Source: Tubiluchus corallicola (Eukaryota > Priapulida > Priapulimorpha > Priapulimorphida > Tubiluchidae). Taken from it: a DNA stretch of 32,997 nt. Shown one piece after another: positions 17,697-28,215 of this stretch (within the stretch, counting starts at the first letter, position 1; the number at the start of each line of letters is the position of its first letter). The DNA is taken from positions 1 through 32,997 of the forward strand of contig JAQGDQ010001599.1 in assembly GCA_030141605.1 (NCBI GenBank), in the 5' to 3' direction. The translations under genes were made by a program, and so were the position numbers. Below the pieces are notes generated by a model. That model had not been told where the DNA came from. It was given only the letters and a program-made list of their open reading frames with translations, and searched no databases.

Positions 17697-20408
17697 AAAG
17701 AGATACAGTCGCTGAGAGTGCAAGGTGGTGCTAAGATACATTCACTATGACTGCAAGGTGCTGCTAAGATACAGTCACTGAGAGTGCAAGGTGCTGCTAA
17801 GATACATTCACTATGACTGCAAGGTGCTGCTAAGATACATTCACTGTGACTGCAAGGTGCTGCTAAGATACATTCACTGTGACTGCAGGGTGTTGCTAAG
17901 ATACATTCACTGTGACTGCAAGGTGCTGCTAAGATACATTCACTGTGACTGCAGGGTGCTGCTAAGATACATTCACTGTGATTGCAGGGTGCTGCTAAGA
18001 TACATTCACTGTGACTGCAAGATGCTGCTAAGATACATTCACTGTGACTGCAAGATGCTGCTAAGATACATTCACTGTGACTGCAAGATGCGGCTAAGAT
18101 ACATTCACTGTGACTGCAAGATGCTGCTAAGATACATTCACTGTGACTGCAAGATGCTGCTAAGATACATTCACTGTGACTGCAAGATGCTGCTAAGATA
18201 CAGTCACTGTGACTGCAAGATGCTGCTGCTAAAATACATTCACTGTGACTGCAAGATGCTGCTAAGATACATTCACTGTGACTGCAAGGTGCTGCTAAGA
18301 TACGTTCACTGTGACTGCAAGATGCTGCTAAGATACATTCACTGTGACTGCAAGATGCTGCTAAGATACATTCACTGTGACTGCAAGATGCTGCTAAAAT
18401 ACATTCATTGTGACTGCAAGGTGCTGCTAAGATACATTCACTGTGACTGCAAGGTGCTGCTAAGATACAGTCACTGTGACTGCAAGATGCTGCTAAGATA
18501 CGTTCACTGCGACTGCAATGTGCTGCTAAGATACAGTCACTGTGAATGCAAGGTGCTGCTAAGATACAGTCACTGTGAATGCAAGCTGCTGCTAAGATAC
18601 ATTCACTGTGACTGCAAGGTGCGGCTAAGATACATTCACTGTGACTACAAGATGCTGCTAAGTTACATTTACTGCGACTGCAATGTGATGCTAAGTTACA
18701 TTCACTGCGACTGCAATGTGCTGCTAAGATACATTCACTGCGACTGCAAGGTGCTGCTAAGATACATTCACTGTGACTGCAAGATGCTGCTAAGATACAT
18801 TCACTATGACTGCAAGGTGCTGCTAAGACACATTCACTATGACGGCAAGGTGCTGCTAAGGTACATTCACTGCGACTGCAAGATGCTGCTAAGATACATT
18901 CACTGTGACTGCAATGTGCTGCTAAGATACATTCGCTGTGACTGCAAGATGCTGCTAACATACGTTCACTGTGACTGCAAGGTGCTGCTAAGACACATTC
19001 ACTATGACTGCAAGGTGCTGCTAAGGTACATTCACTGTGACTGCAAGATGCTGCCAAGGTACATTCACTGTGACTGCAAGGTGCTGCTAAGATACATTCA
19101 CTGTGACTGCAAAGTGCTGCTAAGATACGTTCACTGTGACTGCAAGGTGCTGCTAAGACACATTCACTGTGACTGCAAGATGCTGCTAAGGTACATTCAC
19201 TGTGACTGCAAGATGCTGCCAAGGTACATTCACTGTGACTGCAAGGTGCTGCTAAGATACATTCACTGTGACTGCAAGGTGCTGCTAAGATACAGTCACT
19301 GTGACTGCAAGATGCTGCTAAGGTACATTCACTGTGACTGCAAGATGCTGCTAAGATACGTTCACTGTGACTGCAAGGTGCTGCTAAGACACATTCACTA
19401 TGACTGCAAGATGCTGCTAAGATACATTCACTGTGACTGCAAGGTGCTGCTAAGACACATTCACTATGACTGCAAGATGCTGCTAAGATACATTCACTAT
19501 GACTGCAAAGTGCTGCTAAGATACATTCACTGTGACTGCAAGGTGCTGGTAAGATACATTCACAGTGACTGCAAGATGCTGCTAAGATACATTCACTGTG
19601 ATTGCAATGTGCTGCTAAAATACATTCACTGTGACTGCAAGGTGCTGCTAAGATACAGTCACTGCGACTGCAAGATGCTGCTAAGATACATTCACTGTGA
19701 CTGCAATGTGCTGCTAAAATACATTCACTGTGACTGCAAGGTGCTGCTAAGATACAGTCACTGCGACTGCAAGGTGCTGCTAAGGTACATTCACTGTGAC
19801 TGCAAGATGCTGCTAAGATACATTCACTGTGACTGCAAGGTGCTGCTAAGGTACATTCACTATGACTGCAAGGTGCTGCTAAGGTACATTCACTGCGACT
19901 GCAAGATGCTGGTAAGATACATTCACTGTGATCGCAATGTGCTGCTAAGATACATTCACGGTGACTGCAGGTGCTGCTAAGATACATTCACTGTGACTGC
20001 AAGATGCGGCTAAGATACATTCACTGTGACTGCAAGATGCGGCTAAGATACATTCACTGTGACTGCAAGATGCTGCTAAGATACATTCACTGTGACTGCA
20101 GGTGCTGCTAAGATACATTCACTGTGACTGCAACATGCTGCTAAGGTACATTCACTGTGACTGCAAGATGCGGCTAAGATACATTCACTGTGACTGCAAA
20201 GTGCTGCTAAGATGCATTCACTGTGACTGCAAGATGCTGCTAAGGTACATTCACTGTGACTGCAAGATGCTGCTAAGGTACATTCACTGTGACTGCAAGA
20301 TGCGGCTAAGATACATTCACTGTGACTGCAAAGTACTGCCAAGATGCATTCACTGTGACTGCAAGATGCTGCTAAGGTACATTCACTGTGACTGCAACAT
20401 GCTGCTAA
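17697..20408. repeat. 33-bp minisatellite, about 82 units
   Basis: The unit, on +, is AAGATACATTCACTGTGACT followed by GCAAGATGCTGCT (33 bp). Because 33 is divisible by three, frames stay open over long distances on both strands. On + (17791-19980) the unit is translated K-(M/V)-LLRYIHCDC. On - (17687-19987) it is CSHSECILAA(P/S/H), 766 codons. One extra GCT triplet occurs near 18220. Single-base losses near 19968 and 20100 break the frames. The left edge alternates a CTGAGAGTG variant with the standard unit, hinting at a 66-bp pair. Neither frame has a signal peptide or a credible start, so I call it DNA repeat, not gene. The right end provides the last codons of GPCR 2. Confidence 0.98.
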
Positions 20409-21402
20409 CTCGATTTGTACGAATCCAAATTTTACAGAGAAAGATCTTCAAGAATGCGTTTCTAAATTGTGAATCCTTAAGCGAATAAATTATAAAATTA
20501 AAGAGGGAATTCCAGAACAGGATTGCTCCACACTTGGAAAAAATACTACTGTTGTACGCGATACCACAGTGTTCAGGACAAAAGTTATACACCTGGATAA
20601 CTGTGAAAATTGGTAAGTACAGGGCGAAATACAACCCGATGATTGACCCAAAGGCCTTAGCAAGCTTAAGCTGACGCTTGAATTGACCTTGTCCAAATGG
20701 CGCCACAGCAAACTCCACTCTTGCTATAGCTCGGAGATGGCTGCGAGCTATGATGATTATTCTGACGTAACAAAATAACATGCCACATCCGCAAACCATA
20801 TTCACAAGAGAAGTAAGTGAGGATATAATATAGGCCCATGACAGCATAGTTATGGTGCAACGTCCATCAAAATCAATCAGTCCATATGCTAAAGTGATTG
20901 CAAGATCAATAATGAAAGGCATAAACCAAATTAGTCCAAAAACAATAACTGTTTGCAAACGTGTAAGATTAGGAGGAGTGAGGGGACGCAAGAGATGAAT
21001 CAGTCGATCAATACTGATTGCTAGGAGAGTCAATACATTAACTTTACCAGCAAAGGACAAACAAAAGACAATGGCATTGCACATGAAATTACTAAATCTT
21101 GAGAATCTTTGAATGAATAAGAATATAGAACAGATAGCCATCAACCCGTCAGCAACAGCCAAATTACAAAAGAGAAAATAGGAGAGTTCATGGAGTATTG
21201 GAGACGAAACAACTGTGACAATAGTTACAATACTCTCTATTAAAATGAACAATGTAATAATAAACTGAAATGCTGTAGCAACTAACAGTCCACTCGAGCT
21301 TTCCCCAACTTCTACACGTGCTGTAGAATTTTCAAGAGAAGTGGAGAAGTTATCAGTAGAAGCGAGGCTATCGAAAGCATCAGATATCATTCTGGTTGGC
21401 AT
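20383..21402 (-). CDS. Class A (rhodopsin-like) GPCR 2, orphan, single exon; stop in minisatellite
   Basis: I start at the ATG at 21402 (MPTRMISDAF, 339 residues). The longer frame begins at GTG and has an in-frame TGA just upstream. The N-terminus has sequons N18 and N25. TM1 lacks the usual GN (IESIVTIV). ICL1 is SSPILHELSY; TM2 has NLAVAD with Asp85. TM3 ends D132-R-L (DRY changed to DRL). TM6 has LYLP rather than CWxP. TM7 is NSLFNFIIY, so NPxxY is N-F-I-I-Y at 302-306, then KDSQFRNAFLKIF. C181 in ECL2 and C108 near TM3 can pair. The natural tail ends about IWIRTNRV, and the last codons SSMLQSQ and TGA come from the 33-bp repeat. It is paralogous to GPCR 1 on the opposite strand. The 3' untranslated region would consist of the array unless cleaved within it. 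Confidence 0.92.
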   Translation of the reverse strand: MPTRMISDAFDSLASTDNFSTSLENSTARVEVGESSSGLLVATAFQFIITLFILIESIVTIVTVVSSPILHELSYFLFCNLAVADGLMAICSIFLFIQRFSRFSNFMCNAIVFCLSFAGKVNVLTLLAISIDRLIHLLRPLTPPNLTRLQTVIVFGLIWFMPFIIDLAITLAYGLIDFDGRCTITMLSWAYIISSLTSLVNMVCGCGMLFCYVRIIIIARSHLRAIARVEFAVAPFGQGQFKRQLKLAKAFGSIIGLYFALYLPIFTVIQVYNFCPEHCGIAYNSSIFSKCGAILFWNSLFNFIIYSLKDSQFRNAFLKIFLCKIWIRTNRVSSMLQSQ

Positions 21403-21419
21403 GAAAGTATGCAGCACAT

Positions 21420-21904
21420 CTCACAAAAATCTTACTCGTACTGCTACAAGCACGCACTGGTCACGGTTTAGTTCTACCTTTTCGCGTACGTTGATAGAAG
21501 CAAACTCTCGTTCCTGTGCAAGTTGTCTGCGGCTTCTTTAGCAAAATACCTAAAACAGAGGAAAACGTCATTTTAATAACAGAATTAACGTCAGTGCTAC
21601 AAATGAGAAAAGTATTCACTCATAATAGCAACATGTTCTATACAAAGGTAGTCATAAATGTCTGTGTATTTTTAAAGCACCAAATCCCGACTATGGCGAT
21701 TGTTCAAGCCATATCAGTCCAATTTACCAAAAAGAGGAGAAAATGCATTTCTTTAATAATTTTCGTCTGATTTTGATCATTCGTGTCAGCAGCTGATCTT
21801 GAGTATTTGTATGAATATCAACAAAAATCAAAGTTTCGTCGAACATTGGAATGTTGTGAAGAGCAGTTTTTGAAGCCATACTTTCAATAACTTTAAAAGT
21901 TCAA
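21420..21904. other. 5' flank of GPCR 2, no clear elements
   Basis: Upstream of GPCR 2 on its strand I see no convincing TATA box or splice pair. The short frames here have no domain character. Confidence 0.35.
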
Positions 21905-22295
21905 ACCATGGATTTATTTATTCATTTATTGTTTACATTAAGCAAAGCAAATTACAAGAGGCAAAGAAAAACTAGACTTAAAAACATTCTACATCGAGAT
22001 AAAGAAACCAGATGTATGTCGTAAAATGGTTCAAGCACAAAAAACGCATACAACAGAGCAACATATATACATATTAAACTTAATATCACATATAATTAGC
22101 AGTTAGTCAGTCAGTCAAGCTTGCACTGAGTGATATCTCAGTCGGGCCTGTCTTCAAACATTTTCAAGACCAATCTAACATTAAATTTAACAACTTCTAC
22201 ATCTTGTGACGCAATTAAAAACCTGAACTGCTCATTAGAAGACATATAATGAAACTTAGGACAAAAATCGGAAAGAATACAAACTATATCTTATC
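21905..22295 (-). pseudogene. LINE 3' end, L2/CR1-like
   Basis: On the minus strand a frame open from about 22293 to TGA at 22138-22140 reads IVCILSDFCPKFHYMSSNEQ, FRFLIASQDVEVV, KFNVRLVLKMFEDRPD. The order CP-x-F/Y block, E-Q-F-x-FLxxS-x-D block and hydrophobic end is that of the zinc-knuckle-like C-terminus of L2/CR1-type LINEs. It is followed by a tail with AATAAATGAATAAATAAAT at 21905-21930. Only the last 50 residues remain. Confidence 0.6.
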
Positions 22296-23407
22296 ACCGA
22301 AGTCTTAGTCAATATTATTCGAAGCGGATTTGATGTTACAATTTACAATTTCGTTTATAAATTCTGAAAACAATTTGTACGATGCCTTGTGCCTGCTGGC
22401 TTCTTGTACAGTACACTTACTGCAATACGGGAAGAAAATAGAAGCCATTTACCCTAGCTGCATTACACGATGTAAATATCCTAATGCCATTTGCTCGTGT
22501 TCCTGTACATCATTCTGGGCTTTAATGTCAGGCATTGAGAGAGTCCGTCAGAGTGAACGCAACACTGTTAAGTGGCTTAGGCGATATTTGTTTCTTCAGA
22601 TGATGATGGTAAATCTTTATTTGACCAGTATATTTACATACAGATACATGCAAGGCTCTTTGCATGCCGATAATTCTGCACTGTATGATAGAAGAGTATA
22701 CGCATAACACGGACAATTATAATTATGTCCTTAATGCATGTACCACAAATTTGCTTATCAAAGATTCTAGCAATTATTTATAATAATTAAGGCCCATAAT
22801 AACAGAATTCATTCACTGGGATTATTTAGATTGCATTATTAGGAAAGTATTAAAAATGATAAACTTTTCTACATGCACGCTTTACTTACAAATATATAAG
22901 AACAAGGACTTTTGCTAAAATTTACCATAAAAACAGGATAAATTTTGGTGTAAAAGCTGGTGGAATAATTGTGCAAATGCACATCGGTGAGTTTCTATAG
23001 TTTATTGTATTTCTTAATCTCTTGCTCGGCATCTGGCAGACAACTAAAATCGACTAGTTTTAGACTCCATTCATTCTTGCACATCCATAGAAGATTTGGT
23101 CACTGGAACCATTGTTGAACAACAAACTTGTTTATAACCTGGCCTCTGGATAAGCTGGGTTGTTGCAGCAAAACAATAACTTTCCAGTTTAAATCAGAGG
23201 CTAAATTAGACGTAAAGGATCAAAGATGGATCACACTAGACTAACTTTCTAGTTGAAACCAGAAAGAAGCAATACCTTTCGATAACGGTTTTTCTGGTCA
23301 ACATTGTAGATGCTCCAAAAAAGCAGCAATATTACACATCTCATCTTCTAGCTGGTAGTGCACCTCTTGTAGAATCCTCGCCGGTTTACTATGCCTTATC
23401 TGCTTTA
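22296..23407. other. Non-coding stretch, unrecognised frames
   Basis: A 125-codon + frame at 22330-22707 is rich in Cys, Tyr and Leu and resembles nothing I know. It abuts the LINE 3' end and may be upstream LINE sequence read on the wrong strand. 22760-23400 holds nothing recognisable, except that the part next to 23408 may be further decayed BEL/Pao sequence. Confidence 0.35.
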
Positions 23408-23990
23408 TCAAAAGTTTCTTCCACAATTCCAGTCACCATACACCCAGATCCTACCACTCAACTGACACCCTCCACTTTCATCATTGTATGGGTCAGTGCA
23501 TTGCATAAGCCTTGACAGCTTGAGATCACAAACACTATCTCCACAAATACACTCAACATTCTGTTGAAATGCTTTGATGAACTGATGGCTCTGAAGGGGA
23601 TCTCCATTAAAAGCCTGTACCTCAATATTCAACATGTTAAGCAAACTCAACAGCTCACACCCAACACGTGGACCAGCCCAACTGACCCGGTGAGGCAGCT
23701 GGAGACTTCTGTTTCACAGCTGTAATATGTTGCTTTGCAGTTTTCCTGCACCTCTTGGAAGTAAGCATGGCTGGCTTCCAAGTCTTCTTCACTCTCCAAT
23801 ATCTGATAAGAATCATGTGCTTCAGTGAACTTCTTGAAGATGCGCTTCAGTTTTCTAACTCTTTCAGCTAATTTTTGCATGTGTCTTCAGCTAGCAACTG
23901 CTTAACCCGATTGACATGCTTAGTGACAGCCCTCTTGGCATTTGACCTGGCATTCTTCAACTTAGCTGAAACCTTCTTTCACTGTAAACC
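23408..23990 (-). pseudogene. BEL/Pao LTR-retrotransposon gag fragment, frameshifted
   Basis: Three minus-strand pieces in different frames line up as one gag N-terminus. First is KVSAKLKNARSNAKRAVTKH and NRVKQLLAED (about 23972-23877). Next is ERVRKLKRIFKKFTEAHDSY with LEASHAYFQEVQE (23880 down). Last is EVQAFNGDPLQSHQFIKAFQ with LKLSRLMQCT and GGCQLSGR (23650 down). This matches the basic plus coiled-coil start and the F-x-GDP-x-x-(W/H)-x-x-F gag domain (DUF1759 type) of BEL/Pao elements. At least two frameshifts and stops separate the pieces. No protease, reverse transcriptase, integrase or LTR is seen nearby, so it is a dead fragment. Confidence 0.75.
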
Positions 23991-24520
23991 TGGCTGTTTT
24001 CTTGAAAGATTTTTATTTTCCTCTACTTAGAAAAAATGTGAAACTGCAATACAAAACAAGGAAAAGGAAAATCAAACAAAGATAAAGTAACAGTAAAGTG
24101 CAAATAAATCTGTAATAAGCACAATCACATTAATAACAGACGTAAGATGAAAGTGATTTTAAATTAAATCATTACGTCACAAGAAGACAAAGACAAAAAT
24201 TTGCTAATAAACAAACTTTTTAATCCTGACAAAAAGCAAGCAACTGCACACGCATGCACACTTATACACAGCACAAGCACGCAATAGCACGCGCTTTAAA
24301 CACATACTAAAAATTAAATATTTACCTTGATTGTGACCATCAGAAACTACAAAACCAACAAATAAAGTATTACAAAGTTCTACGTGAAAATAAGTAAACA
24401 AATGCACTTACATTCCCTTGAGGTTCTGCATCGCAAACTTCAGACCAATTTTTCGAAATCAACAGACACAAATGATTTACAACTGCAGCATATTGAAACA
24501 CAAGCGCGAGACACAACTAC
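23991..24520. other. Non-coding stretch, nothing recognised
   Basis: AT-rich sequence between the gag fragment and the next minisatellite, with no supported gene. Confidence 0.4.
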
Positions 24521-25264
24521 AGGCATCTATACAAAACAGAATTTTGCACTGCCCAACGGCTAACAGGCATCTATACAACTAAAACAGAATTTTGCACTGC
24601 CCAACGGCTAACAGGCATCTATACAACTAAAACAGAATTTTGCACTGCCCAACGGCTAACAGGCATCTAAACAAAACAGAATTTTGCACTGCCCAGCGGC
24701 TAACAGGCATCCATACAACTAAAACAGAATTTTGCACAACCCAACGGCTAACAGGAGTCTATACAACTAAAACAGAATTTTGCACTGACCAACTGCTAAC
24801 AGGCATCTATACAACTAAAGCAGAATTTTGCACTGCCCAGCGGCTAACAGGCATCCATACAAAACAGAATTTTGCACTGCCCAGCGGCTAACAGGCATCT
24901 AAACAAAACAGAATTTTGCACTGCCCAACGGCTAACAGGCATATATACAACTAAAACAGAATTTTGCACAACCCAACGGCTAACAGGAGTCTATACAACT
25001 AAAACAGAATTTTGCACTGACCAACTGCTAACAGGCATCTATACAACTAAAGCAGAATTTTGCACTGCCCAGCGGCTAACAGGCATCCATACAAAACAGA
25101 ATTTTGCACTGCCCAGCGGCTAACAGGCATCTAAACAAAACAGAATTTTGCACTGCCCAACGGCTAACAGGCATATATACAACTAAAACAGAATTTTGCA
25201 CAACCCAACGGCTAACAGGAGTCTATACAACTAAAACAGAATTTTGCACTGCCTAACGGCTATC
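24521..25264. repeat. 44/48-bp minisatellite with 232-bp higher-order repeat, 16 units
   Basis: Units share CAGAATTTTGCACTGCCCAA and CGGCTAACAGGCAT and come in two lengths, 48 bp (with ACAACTAAAACAG) and 44 bp (with ACAAAACAG). After three units, an ordered block of five (44+48+48+48+44 = 232 bp) repeats 2.6 times, each position keeping its own variants such as GGAGTCT, ACAACCC and GACCAACTG. This explains the two near-identical 83-codon frames at 24640 and 24872, which are not genes. Confidence 0.98.
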
Positions 25265-25575
25265 GAACTTAGAGCAGCAAGGTATGTTAAACAAACGAGC
25301 CTACAGGTAATGCAATATAAACATGCTCCCCAATCTTCACACCTGGCTTCACTAAACAGAAGACCGGGAGATAATACTGAGGATAAGACGTTCCAATATG
25401 TAAACTGAGAAATGGACTCAATAGAAACCACAACGTCTTTCAAAAATTTTGGAAGTAAGATATGTCCAAGCAGTCCATCGTTAAATATTTGTTGCAAATG
25501 TGAACTGATGGATCGAATACATTTTTTACATCTAATAGATCGAATTGGATAGATGGATAGATCTATTGATTATTG
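25231..25575 (-). other. Long open frame of uncertain meaning, minus strand
   Basis: A frame open for about 113 codons on the minus strand reads RCKKCIRSISSHLQQIFNDG, LLPKFLKDVVVSIESISQFT, YWNVLSSVLSPGLLF and SEARCEDWGACLYCIT. It begins at no ATG and its stop lies in the last minisatellite unit. The composition is protein-like, but no family is recognised. It may be an exon, a decayed element or chance. Confidence 0.18.
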
Positions 25576-25872
25576 ACCCATAAATTATTGGCATATGGCC
25601 AACAGCGTCGACTAAAACAATAAAAAACATTTCATGCATAACAATAGATTACATGCATGTTCGGATAGATTTTGCAACTGCACGCTGTATTATAGTATTT
25701 TGTGGGTACATCAGACACAACAGTTTTTCAATTACAGTTAAAGTATTAAAAGTAATTTCATATTGACAAACTCGGGATGCACACACTGTATCTCGACGCT
25801 AGGCGGGAGGAGCTGCACAAGCAGCCAACGGCTAGAGGGCGGAGGAGGTCAAGTGACCCAACGGCCATGTGT
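25576..25872. other. Non-coding stretch
   Basis: AT-rich, then GC-rich from about 25790. CCAACGGCTA at about 25827 and ACCCAACGG at about 25857 echo the core of the neighbouring 48-bp minisatellite. Confidence 0.3.
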
Positions 25873-26144
25873 AGAGGAGTAAACCTTCCAAATCAGGAGT
25901 GCAGCTCCGAAGGCGGACCAGTGCAGCATGCTCACTGACTCCGGCAGCTCCTGCAGCCAACCTGGTGCCAAACGTATTGCTCTGCTTTCCTTTGGACTAC
26001 ACCAGGGAGGAAGAGAGGGGGTTCCTGCGGTGTGGGCAACTCAGGATCTCCATTCACCTTGCCCAGGCGTACGCCCTGGAGACGTTCAAGGATCGGATTG
26101 CTCAGCCACAGTCGATGCTGCAGCTCCATCAATGTGATCAATAA
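25873..26144 (+). other. GC-rich open frame, possible exon or element fragment
   Basis: In the only clearly GC-rich block of this part of the window, a + frame is open for about 90 codons to TAA at 26142-26144. The more structured part reads NLVPNVLLCFPLDYTREEER, GFLRCGQLRISIHLAQAYAL, ETFKDRIAQPQ. It has no in-frame ATG (the nominal start is GTG). The minus strand is also open over the same block, which weakens the coding case. I do not recognise a family. Confidence 0.22.
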
Positions 26145-26269
26145 CTGACTCTCTTGGCGCACACCCAACTGTCTTCCGAGACAGAAGGATGCCAGCAATA
26201 ACGTGCAATTTGTGGTTGTACATATCTACCACTTTCAACAGCCAACATGAGCATTAGTAGTAGTATAGC

Positions 26270-26500
26270 TTATTGACTATAAATACAATGATGAATACAA
26301 AAACTGGGGTAGCAGAAAACAATAAAATTTACAGTCCAAAATTATTCTTTTCAAGATCTAAATTTTGTCAAGGCCTTTCTATCTTTAATATTCCTAACAT
26401 GTTCTAAATCAGTTTCCAGTTCAAAATTCGGTTTAAATGATCTATAAACAGATAATTTGCTCACAGAGTCTCTCCATGATATAACATACATGTAATTCAC
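26270..26500 (-). pseudogene. LINE 3' end, L2/CR1-like
   Basis: On the minus strand the frame ending at TGA 26351-26353 reads YVISWRDSVSKLSVYRSFKP, NFELETDLEHV, RNIKDRKALTKFRS. The blocks SKL-x-x-YR-x-FK, E-x-x-L and R-x-x-L-x-KFR are the region just before the C-terminal zinc knuckle of L2/CR1-type LINEs. The tail on the minus strand includes TTTATAGTCAATAAGC. It overlaps in position-in-element with, but is not a copy of, the LINE at 21905. Confidence 0.65.
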
Positions 26501-26631
26501 GCGCAGTTCATTTCTGGAATATATACAGTATGCGGTGCTACGTTGTGTTATAACCTCATGTTAATTTGGTGTTAAATACTTCACAGTGTAACATACCACG
26601 CAATTTTTTTTTACACATCGAATGCCTCTTT

Positions 26632-26876
26632 TACGAGAGCGTATTAGGGTCATGATATCGGATTAATTATAAAAAATCTGGTTATAAGCAATTTGATGCT
26701 ATCCGATTGTTAAAAAATCTAGTTATAACCACATTTTTATGTTTTCCGTCTGATTATAAAAAATGTGGTTATAACTAATTTTTTGCCATCTGATTGTTCA
26801 AAGATCTGGTTAATAACGAAATTGTAAAAAAGATTTTTCTTATAATCGGATGTGATGGCCCTAATGCGCTTTCGTA
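26632..26876. mobile_element. MITE with about 37-bp terminal inverted repeats and TA ends
   Basis: The left end TACGAGAGCGTATTAGGG (then TCATGATATCGGATTA) pairs with the right end read in reverse, TACGAAAGCGCATTAGGG (then CCATCACATCCGATTA), with about six mismatches. Both ends carry TA, the target duplication of Tc1/mariner-type elements. The 245-bp interior holds three or four degenerate subrepeats of GATT-(A/G)TAAAAAAT-(C/G)TGGTTATAA. There is no coding capacity. The right end leads straight into the 65-bp minisatellite. Confidence 0.7.
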
Positions 26877-28215
26877 CTCTTTACACATTCAGTCATTGCA
26901 ATTAGATAACATCCCTACATGCACCCTCGCTCTCTCTCTCGTACTCTTTACACATTCAGTCATTACAATTAGATAACATCCCTACTTGCACCCTCGCTCT
27001 CTCTCGTACTCTTTACACATTCAGTCATTGCAATTAGATAACATCCCTACATGCACCCTCGCTCTCTCTCGTACTGTTTACACATTCAGTCATTACAATT
27101 AGATAACATCCCTACTTGCACCCTCGCTCTCTCTCGTACTGTTTACACATTCAGTCATTACAATTAGATAACATCCCTACTTGCACCCTCGCTCTCTCTC
27201 GTACTGTTTACACATTCAGTCATTACAATTAGATAACATCCCTACTTGCACCCTCGCTCTCTCTCTCTCGTACTGTTTACACATTCAGTCATTACAATTA
27301 GATAACATCCCTACTTGCACCCTCGCTCTCTCTCTCGTACTCTTTACACATTCAGTCATTACAATTAGATAACATCCCTACATGCACACTCGCTCTCTCT
27401 CTCTCTCTCGTACACTTTACACATTCAGTCATTGCAATTAGATAACATCCCTATTTGCACCCTCGCTCTCTCTCTCGTACTCTTTACACATTCAGTCATT
27501 ACAATTAGATAACATCCCTACATGCACACTCGCTCTCTCTCTCTCTCGTACTCTTTACACATTCAGTCATTACAATTAGATAACATCCCTACTTCCAGCC
27601 TCGCTCTCTCTCGTACTGTTTACACATTCAGTCATTACAATTAGATAACATCCCTACTTGCACCCTCGCTCTCTCTCGTACTGTTTACACATTCAGTCAT
27701 TACAATTAGATAACATCCCTACTTGCACCCTCGCTCTCTCTCTCGTACTCTTTACACATTCAGTCATTACAATTAGATAACATCCCTACTTGCACCCTCG
27801 CTCTCTCTCTCGTACTCTTTACACATTCAGTCATTACAATTAGATAACATCCCTACATGCACACTCGCTCTCTCTCTCTCTCTCGTACACTTTACACATT
27901 CAGTCATTGCAATTAGATAACATCCCTATTTGCACCCTCGCTCTCTCTCTCGTACTCTTTACACATTCAGTCATTACAATTAGATAACATCCCTACATGC
28001 ACACTCGCTCTCTCTCTCTCTCGTACTCTTTACACATTCAGTCATTACAATTAGATAACATCCCTACTTCCAGCCTCGCTCTCTCTCTCGTACTCTTTAC
28101 ACATTCAGTCATTACAATTAGATAACATCCCTACTTCCACCCTCGCTCTCTCTCGTACTCTTTACACATTCAGTCATTACAATTAGATAACATCCCTACT
28201 TCCAGCCTCGCTCTC
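26872..28215. repeat. 65-bp minisatellite with internal (CT)n and 475-bp higher-order period, about 20 units
   Basis: Each unit is CGTACTCTTTACACATTCAG, then TCATTACAATTAGATAACAT, then CCCTACTTGCACCCTCG, then a (CT)n run of roughly three to nine repeats. A variant pair marked by CATGCACACT occurs at 27381 and 27521, and again at 27856 and 27996, an exact 475-bp shift, so a seven-unit block has been duplicated. The 63-codon frame at 27181 is an artefact. Confidence 0.98.

Noticed and set aside
17687-19987. 766-codon minus-strand ORF and 729-codon plus-strand ORF
   Set aside because: Both are translations of the same 33-bp minisatellite, lack a credible start, signal peptide or non-repeat domain, and are open on both strands at once. 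Kept as a finding, not as genes.
21403-21417. Five extra N-terminal codons for GPCR 2
   Set aside because: They rely on a GTG start with a TGA codon immediately upstream; the first ATG is at 21402.
24640-25123. Two nearly identical 83-residue proteins
   Set aside because: They are the 232-bp higher-order repeat of a minisatellite read twice, not duplicated genes.
24521-28215. CRISPR-like arrays
   Set aside because: The unit spacers are themselves repeated, there are no cas genes, and the DNA is clearly from an animal.
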